From positions 519,476 through 583,475 of the forward strand of contig JBAJFE010000059.1 in assembly GCA_037903355.1 (NCBI GenBank): a DNA stretch of 64,000 bases, written 5' to 3'. The notes under the pieces were generated by a model. The model did not search any database and was not told the DNA's origin. It saw only the letters and a list, made by a program, of their open reading frames with translations. Position numbers and translations under genes: made by a program. Shown one piece after another: positions 61,024 through 64,000 of the stretch. How positions within the stretch are numbered: position 1 is the stretch's first letter; each line of letters opens with the position of its first letter. The stretch is from Trichuris trichiura (taxonomy: Eukaryota; Nematoda; Enoplea; Trichinellida; Trichuridae).

Positions 61024-64000
61024 TTAAACTTGAAACCAAGGCTTGCCATTTGCAATGAGCTTTCCTAGATGTATAAACAATTCGCTGACAATAAAGGTGA
61101 ACGTAAGACCAGTAACATATGCGTCAAAAAGTAAACCGAGTCCGGTGAAAAAGAAGTCACTTAGATCTAGCATGAAATTCTTTAGCCCTTGACCAATGGT
61201 AGAGAGAAGACCGCGAGAAATTTCTTTTTTTCCGAGAAGTGCATCATTGACGGAAACGGGAAGAAAAGATTGTATTAAAATTGTCTGGGTCTTAGCATCG
61301 GTAACGTTTTTCAGTGATCTCCAGCCGTATCTCAGTAAGTTCTCGTGCTCCTTCAAGTTAAAGAAACCGAATCTTGTTCTGTACTTATCCATGTAGACTG
61401 TTGCTAGCACCTCAACCCAAGCATCGTCTGTAGATCTTGGGTCAGGAGCAAAGCCTTGATACAGCTGCAAGCAGTTTAGCATTACCAGCATTGAACATCT
61501 TTGGTGTACTATTCTTACTTTGTGATTATTTTCCTTTGCCGTTTTCTTTGCTTGAGCGAACACCTCACGAGCCCTTGCCTTACTGACTGTTGTTGTGAAC
61601 AGTTGTTCAAAAGCTTGCGTTAATTCAGCTCCAAGGATATTAGTGTCTGGGTCAGCTTCGAAAGACTGAAAAAGTAAATTGTGCTTCCTTTATTCTGAAA
61701 GCGCACTGACGAGAAGCCGAAGAAGCTTTGATACTGTGAGGTTAAAAAAATCCGCCTTGCCAGTTTAGCTTGTTTAGTTAACGCACTAGTTTTGCATAAG
61801 GGAACAGCCAATTATATTTTCGAAAGTTTGCGCCATAAAGCAAAATAGGAGTGAATACTGTGCAGTATAGGTACAACCTAAAATGTGGCCTTTTGGTCTG
61901 AAAAATTATACTTTTATTGACTAATTCAGAAACTGCTAAATAAGCACAAGATTGTTCCAAAATGAAGTTGCTTAAAAACTGACAGCTGTTAGAAATAAAG
62001 TTCAAATCGTTCGGTGGGAATTCACTGTTCTTTGGGACACTGACAACGTGGGCGAAGCAAGGCGTGCTCCCGAATGCTACGTCGATTAAAAGCTTTCGTA
62101 ACAGCCTAACGGGTTATTATCATATATAAAATTAAAACGTACACTTACGTTAAAAAAATAATATTTTAAAATGTCATCAATATCTTTTCGTAGAGGATTC
62201 CATTTTCAACAAAATTAGCTCAGCAGTGAAGATACTTAAGTTCGAGCAGAAGTAATGCATGCGGAACATTTCTTTAAGTGCACAAGAAGCAGTTCAGTCA
62301 AATCTTCATATGGTTTTATGCCCATTTTATTTTGTTCGTTATTTTCAGTAATTAAGCGGAGCAGAAGCCCTTCCAGTGAATGCATAGGCGGTAGGTTCCG
62401 CTTAATTAGAGAAAGCAATGAACAAAAGAAAATGAGTATAAAAAGCGTATGACGACCCGATGTAAACTGCGGACTTGGTAAGAAGTTTCCCTTTGTCTTT
62501 CAATAAAAATTGGGAATATTAGCAACAATGATCCTAGAAATGCATTGGCATACCTGTGGCAGTTGAACACGACCATACCGGTCGAATGAGGTCACCTCAA
62601 CAAGTACTTCATAAATCCCATGGTTATCCCTAAAATCAGCAAAAGTGTAAGGTAATGGCCATAGAAGCTGAAAGGCCTTTTGACGTGAAAGTATACAAAC
62701 CTAGACATACTGATTAGCTGTAAAATCGATTAATGAAATAGACACGTTAACTGCTCGGTATATTCAGAAGAAATGGATGAATACGTTAGAGAAGTCTTAA
62801 CGTATGGACAAGTCACTTAGTCTCGCGAACCACCCGCAGTTTTTCTGAAAAGATTCCCGGTTTTATCATTGATAAAGAAAAATTAGATATGGGTATCATG
62901 GGATAACCATTGCTTATCATTTTTTCTTAAGGATAATTTTCAATGGAACTATTTTTATGGATTTTTAGTGTTCCATTCACGGCAAAGTGCAGAGAAAGAC
63001 AGTCTGTGAAGCTTTCACTGTCACCTTTTGCAACAAGGATTCTAAAGAAGTGTAGCGGAAGATCCCGAGTTTCAAAGTCGTCAGCTATCGAAGGTTAGTG
63101 GGACCATAATCCTGACGGCCAGAAACCTGAGTGGGTGGAACCCTGTTATGGGGAATTTTCGTGATAGCTTTGCATTTGCAGCCGCTAAGTGAATTATGTA
63201 TTTGAACCATAAAGCTAATTTTATGTTGGAATCCTGCAAACATTTAACCACCATTCTGCGTTTTTACGTGGAATGACTACTCAATAAGGTTTAAACTTAG
63301 GCTAACGGTTTTTATTGTCTTAGCAACCGAAAAGTCAATATCCTATGATAACTTAACTCTGACTCAGAGGATCATGCCATAACGAGAATTCATAACTCAA
63401 GAACTTTTCTATTTGTTCGCTGTGCGAAGACCTCAACATTCTGAGAAACTAAGAAGTTCGCCCGTTCGGGATCAGCGCATTCAAAATTTTGCCCTTACAA
63501 AATTCTGGCTCAACCTTTATTTTGGGCCGTTCTTAACTTTTATCTATACACAGTCACAACCTTTCAGGACCCTTCCAGATTTTGGCCCATTCATAATGTT
63601 GACTTTTTAGGGTGTGGGTCTGTTCCGCATTTCTACCTTTCAGGTCTTCCTTCGGTCCAGAATTTCGACCTAAGCCGCCTGAGATAAATGTTTTTAAGAT
63701 TGCTGGAGACTGTTCAAGGAATGTTCTTCACCATTGTTTTTGAAATCACGCTTCGTATATTTTAAAGCATTCATGAATTTTAAATACTACTACCTTCTGA
63801 GCTTAACGTTTTGCGATAATATAGTACAATATGTTTTTGCTGTGCTGCACTCTACTTACCGCAACAAGACTGGGATAACTAGTTGATTCACCCCTAAGTT
63901 TGGCAGAGCTCCTTTACCAGCCAATCCTGTTCTTCCAGCTGGATTTTTCATTGTCTTCAAATCACTCCGTCTTCGACTATTCCTTCTCTCTATTTCTTTT
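61024..64000 (-). CDS. NUDT9-homology (ADP-ribose-binding Nudix-like) protein, copy 2; 5' part beyond the window
   Basis: Exons on the minus strand: 64000-63860 (continues beyond the window), 62629-62554, 61665-61519, 61464-61024 (stop). Motifs: KNPAGRTGLAGKGALPNLG, VIPVLLR, IYEVLVEVTSFDRYGRVQLP, then FEADPDTNILGAELTQAFEQ in place of the Nudix box, then LYQGFAPDPRSTDDAWVEVL. The two internal exons are 76 and 147 nt, exactly as in copy 1, with the same phases (2, 0, 0). The catalytic RE-UX-EE glutamates are not recognisable. The C terminus extends about 75 residues past the NUDT9 end and is hydrophobic (FFFTGLGLLFDAYVTGLTFT), ending GKPWFQV. The intron at 61666-62553 contains an old foldback repeat. 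Role unknown; ADP-ribose binding is an inference from the retained motifs. Confidence 0.8.
62308..62451. repeat. Diverged foldback element within an intron of NUDT9-like copy 2
   Basis: The arm CATATGGTTTTATGCCCATT...AATTAAGCGGA (62308-62361) is mirrored imperfectly by 62396-62451 (TCCGCTTAATTAGAG...GCGTATG), with about 20 percent differences. It is older than the 51.4-kb palindrome. Confidence 0.7.

Noticed and set aside
1..64000. tRNA, rRNA, CRISPR arrays, bacterial-style operons or prophage
   Set aside because: No tRNA B-box/cloverleaf, rRNA segment or regularly spaced repeat array was noticed by eye; gene structure is clearly eukaryotic with introns.

Overview
This looks like a eukaryotic, most probably nematode, genomic window. 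Reasons: split genes with many short introns (about 45-75 nt) bounded by GT/AG; a five-CUB + LDLa membrane protein of the nematode LEV-10 type preceded by a tiny single-pass membrane protein placed like EAT-18; and three genes spaced about 90-140 nt apart, with acceptor-like sites between them, as in nematode operons. The NUDT9-like tandem genes recall the Nudix-type antigens reported from Trichinella, so a clade I (Trichuris/Trichinella-like) nematode is my guess, not a demonstrated fact.

Layout. 33-5163 (-): first half of a P-glycoprotein (ABCB) exporter, running off the left edge; 13 exons resolve with consistent phase. 5164-12662: mostly gene-free, with one long hairpin and a 60-residue single-TM ORF at 10508-10690. 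12663-15737 (+): LEV-10-like receptor-clustering protein (5 CUB, LDLa, TM, short basic tail). 15.9-28.6 kb: long gene-poor stretch with a TA-flanked foldback/MITE. 28576-29929 (+): mitochondrial complex I assembly factor CIA30/NDUFAF1. 30704-33493 (+): compact cluster of HYLS1 (centriole/cilium), an HSPBAP1-like JmjC protein and an unrecognised 67-residue protein. 33.5-37.9 kb: gene-free. 37940-41165 (-): repulsive guidance molecule (RGM/DRAG-1), a GPI-anchored BMP co-receptor. 41.2-50.2 kb: relatively GC-rich, no gene I can support. 50182-54534 (-) and 61024-64000 (-, running off the right edge): two paralogous NUDT9-homology genes with identical internal exon lengths (76 and 147 nt) and phases, a degenerate Nudix box and a hydrophobic C-terminal extension. 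Between them lie a degenerate hAT transposon with 8-bp target duplication and a nest of long inverted repeats.

Functional threads. The LEV-10-like gene and the small TM protein upstream may reproduce the C. elegans lev-10/eat-18 locus (acetylcholine receptor accessory proteins). The NUDT9-like pair is the most unusual content: ADP-ribose-recognition motifs are kept, the catalytic glutamates appear lost, and regions absent from NUDT9 flank the domain. Long near-perfect palindromes are frequent, especially on the right; two of them carry related copies of the same short coding segment. All exon models were made by eye from splice signals, frame and homology; no search or alignment software was used.
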